Shown one piece after another: positions 6,495-6,533 of a stretch of 6,533 bases of DNA; position 1 is the stretch's first letter; each line of letters starts with the position of its first letter. Made by a program: the position numbers and the translations under genes. Below the pieces are notes generated by a model that was not told where the DNA came from, did no database searches, and saw only the letters and a list, made by a program, of their open reading frames with translations. Source of the DNA: UBA6522 sp036231525 (GTDB lineage: Bacteria > Pseudomonadota > Gammaproteobacteria > Steroidobacterales > Rariloculaceae); the NCBI GenBank assembly GCA_036231525.1, contig JAZAGZ010000106.1, positions 1-6,533 of the forward strand, read 5' to 3'.

Positions 6495-6533
6495 ATGCAG
6501 AATTCCATTAAACATTTACTGATGCTGAGTGCC
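6495..6533 (+). CDS. N terminus of a divergent gene, possibly a secreted or lipoprotein product
   Basis: An ATG at 6495 opens 13 codons that run off the right edge without a stop, reading MQNSIKHLLMLSA. A stop at 6477 in the same frame makes this the first possible ATG; a second lies at 6522. A lysine followed by a hydrophobic stretch fits the start of a signal peptide or lipoprotein leader. The ribosome site is weak (CAAG, 4 bases upstream). In E. coli, lolB, an outer-membrane lipoprotein gene, lies divergent from the hemA-prfA-prmC operon. lolB is therefore a reasonable guess, but 13 residues cannot establish it, and the frame could be open by chance. Confidence 0.4.
   Translation, partial: MQNSIKHLLMLSA

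Noticed and set aside
1..6533. Mobile element, CRISPR array, toxin-antitoxin or new defence system
   Set aside because: No transposase, integrase, spaced direct repeats or unknown gene cluster is present. Nearly all bases are taken up by five housekeeping-type genes.

Overview
The window looks like ordinary chromosomal DNA of a proteobacterium, most likely a gammaproteobacterium. All five readable proteins resemble their Enterobacteria or Pseudomonas counterparts. The order prfA-prmC-moeB is a known gammaproteobacterial arrangement, and the MetH is the cobalamin-dependent type and close to the E. coli enzyme. The genus cannot be named from this evidence. Base composition looks balanced and even throughout, and I see no insertion sequence, tRNA, rRNA, CRISPR array or phage gene.

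Layout. The left 2.8 kb on the + strand is the 3' three quarters of metH, cobalamin-dependent methionine synthase. Its reading frame is open to the left edge, so the first methionine codon inside the window (47) is internal and not the start. metH converges on a four-gene block on the - strand across a 51-base gap (2777-2827). That gap holds an imperfect inverted repeat.

The - strand block, in order of transcription, is a small MscS-type mechanosensitive channel gene (6358 to 5507), prfA for peptide chain release factor 1 (5510 to 4428), prmC for the release factor glutamine methyltransferase (4419 to 3556), and a MoeB/ThiF family adenylyltransferase gene (3559 to 2828). The genes are joined by a 4-base GTGA overlap, an 8-base gap and a second GTGA overlap. 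They are therefore probably one operon with translational coupling. RF1 and PrmC are directly linked in function, because PrmC methylates the glutamine of the RF1 GGQ motif. The other two genes have no obvious link to translation termination.

Upstream of the channel gene is a 136-base non-coding region (6359-6494) with a short GC-rich hairpin. Beyond it, the first 13 codons of a divergent + strand gene with a hydrophobic start run off the right edge.

I did not find a new biological system here. The points most worth a second look are the mscS gene in the position hemA usually holds upstream of prfA, and the unresolved acceptor of the MoeB/ThiF protein.
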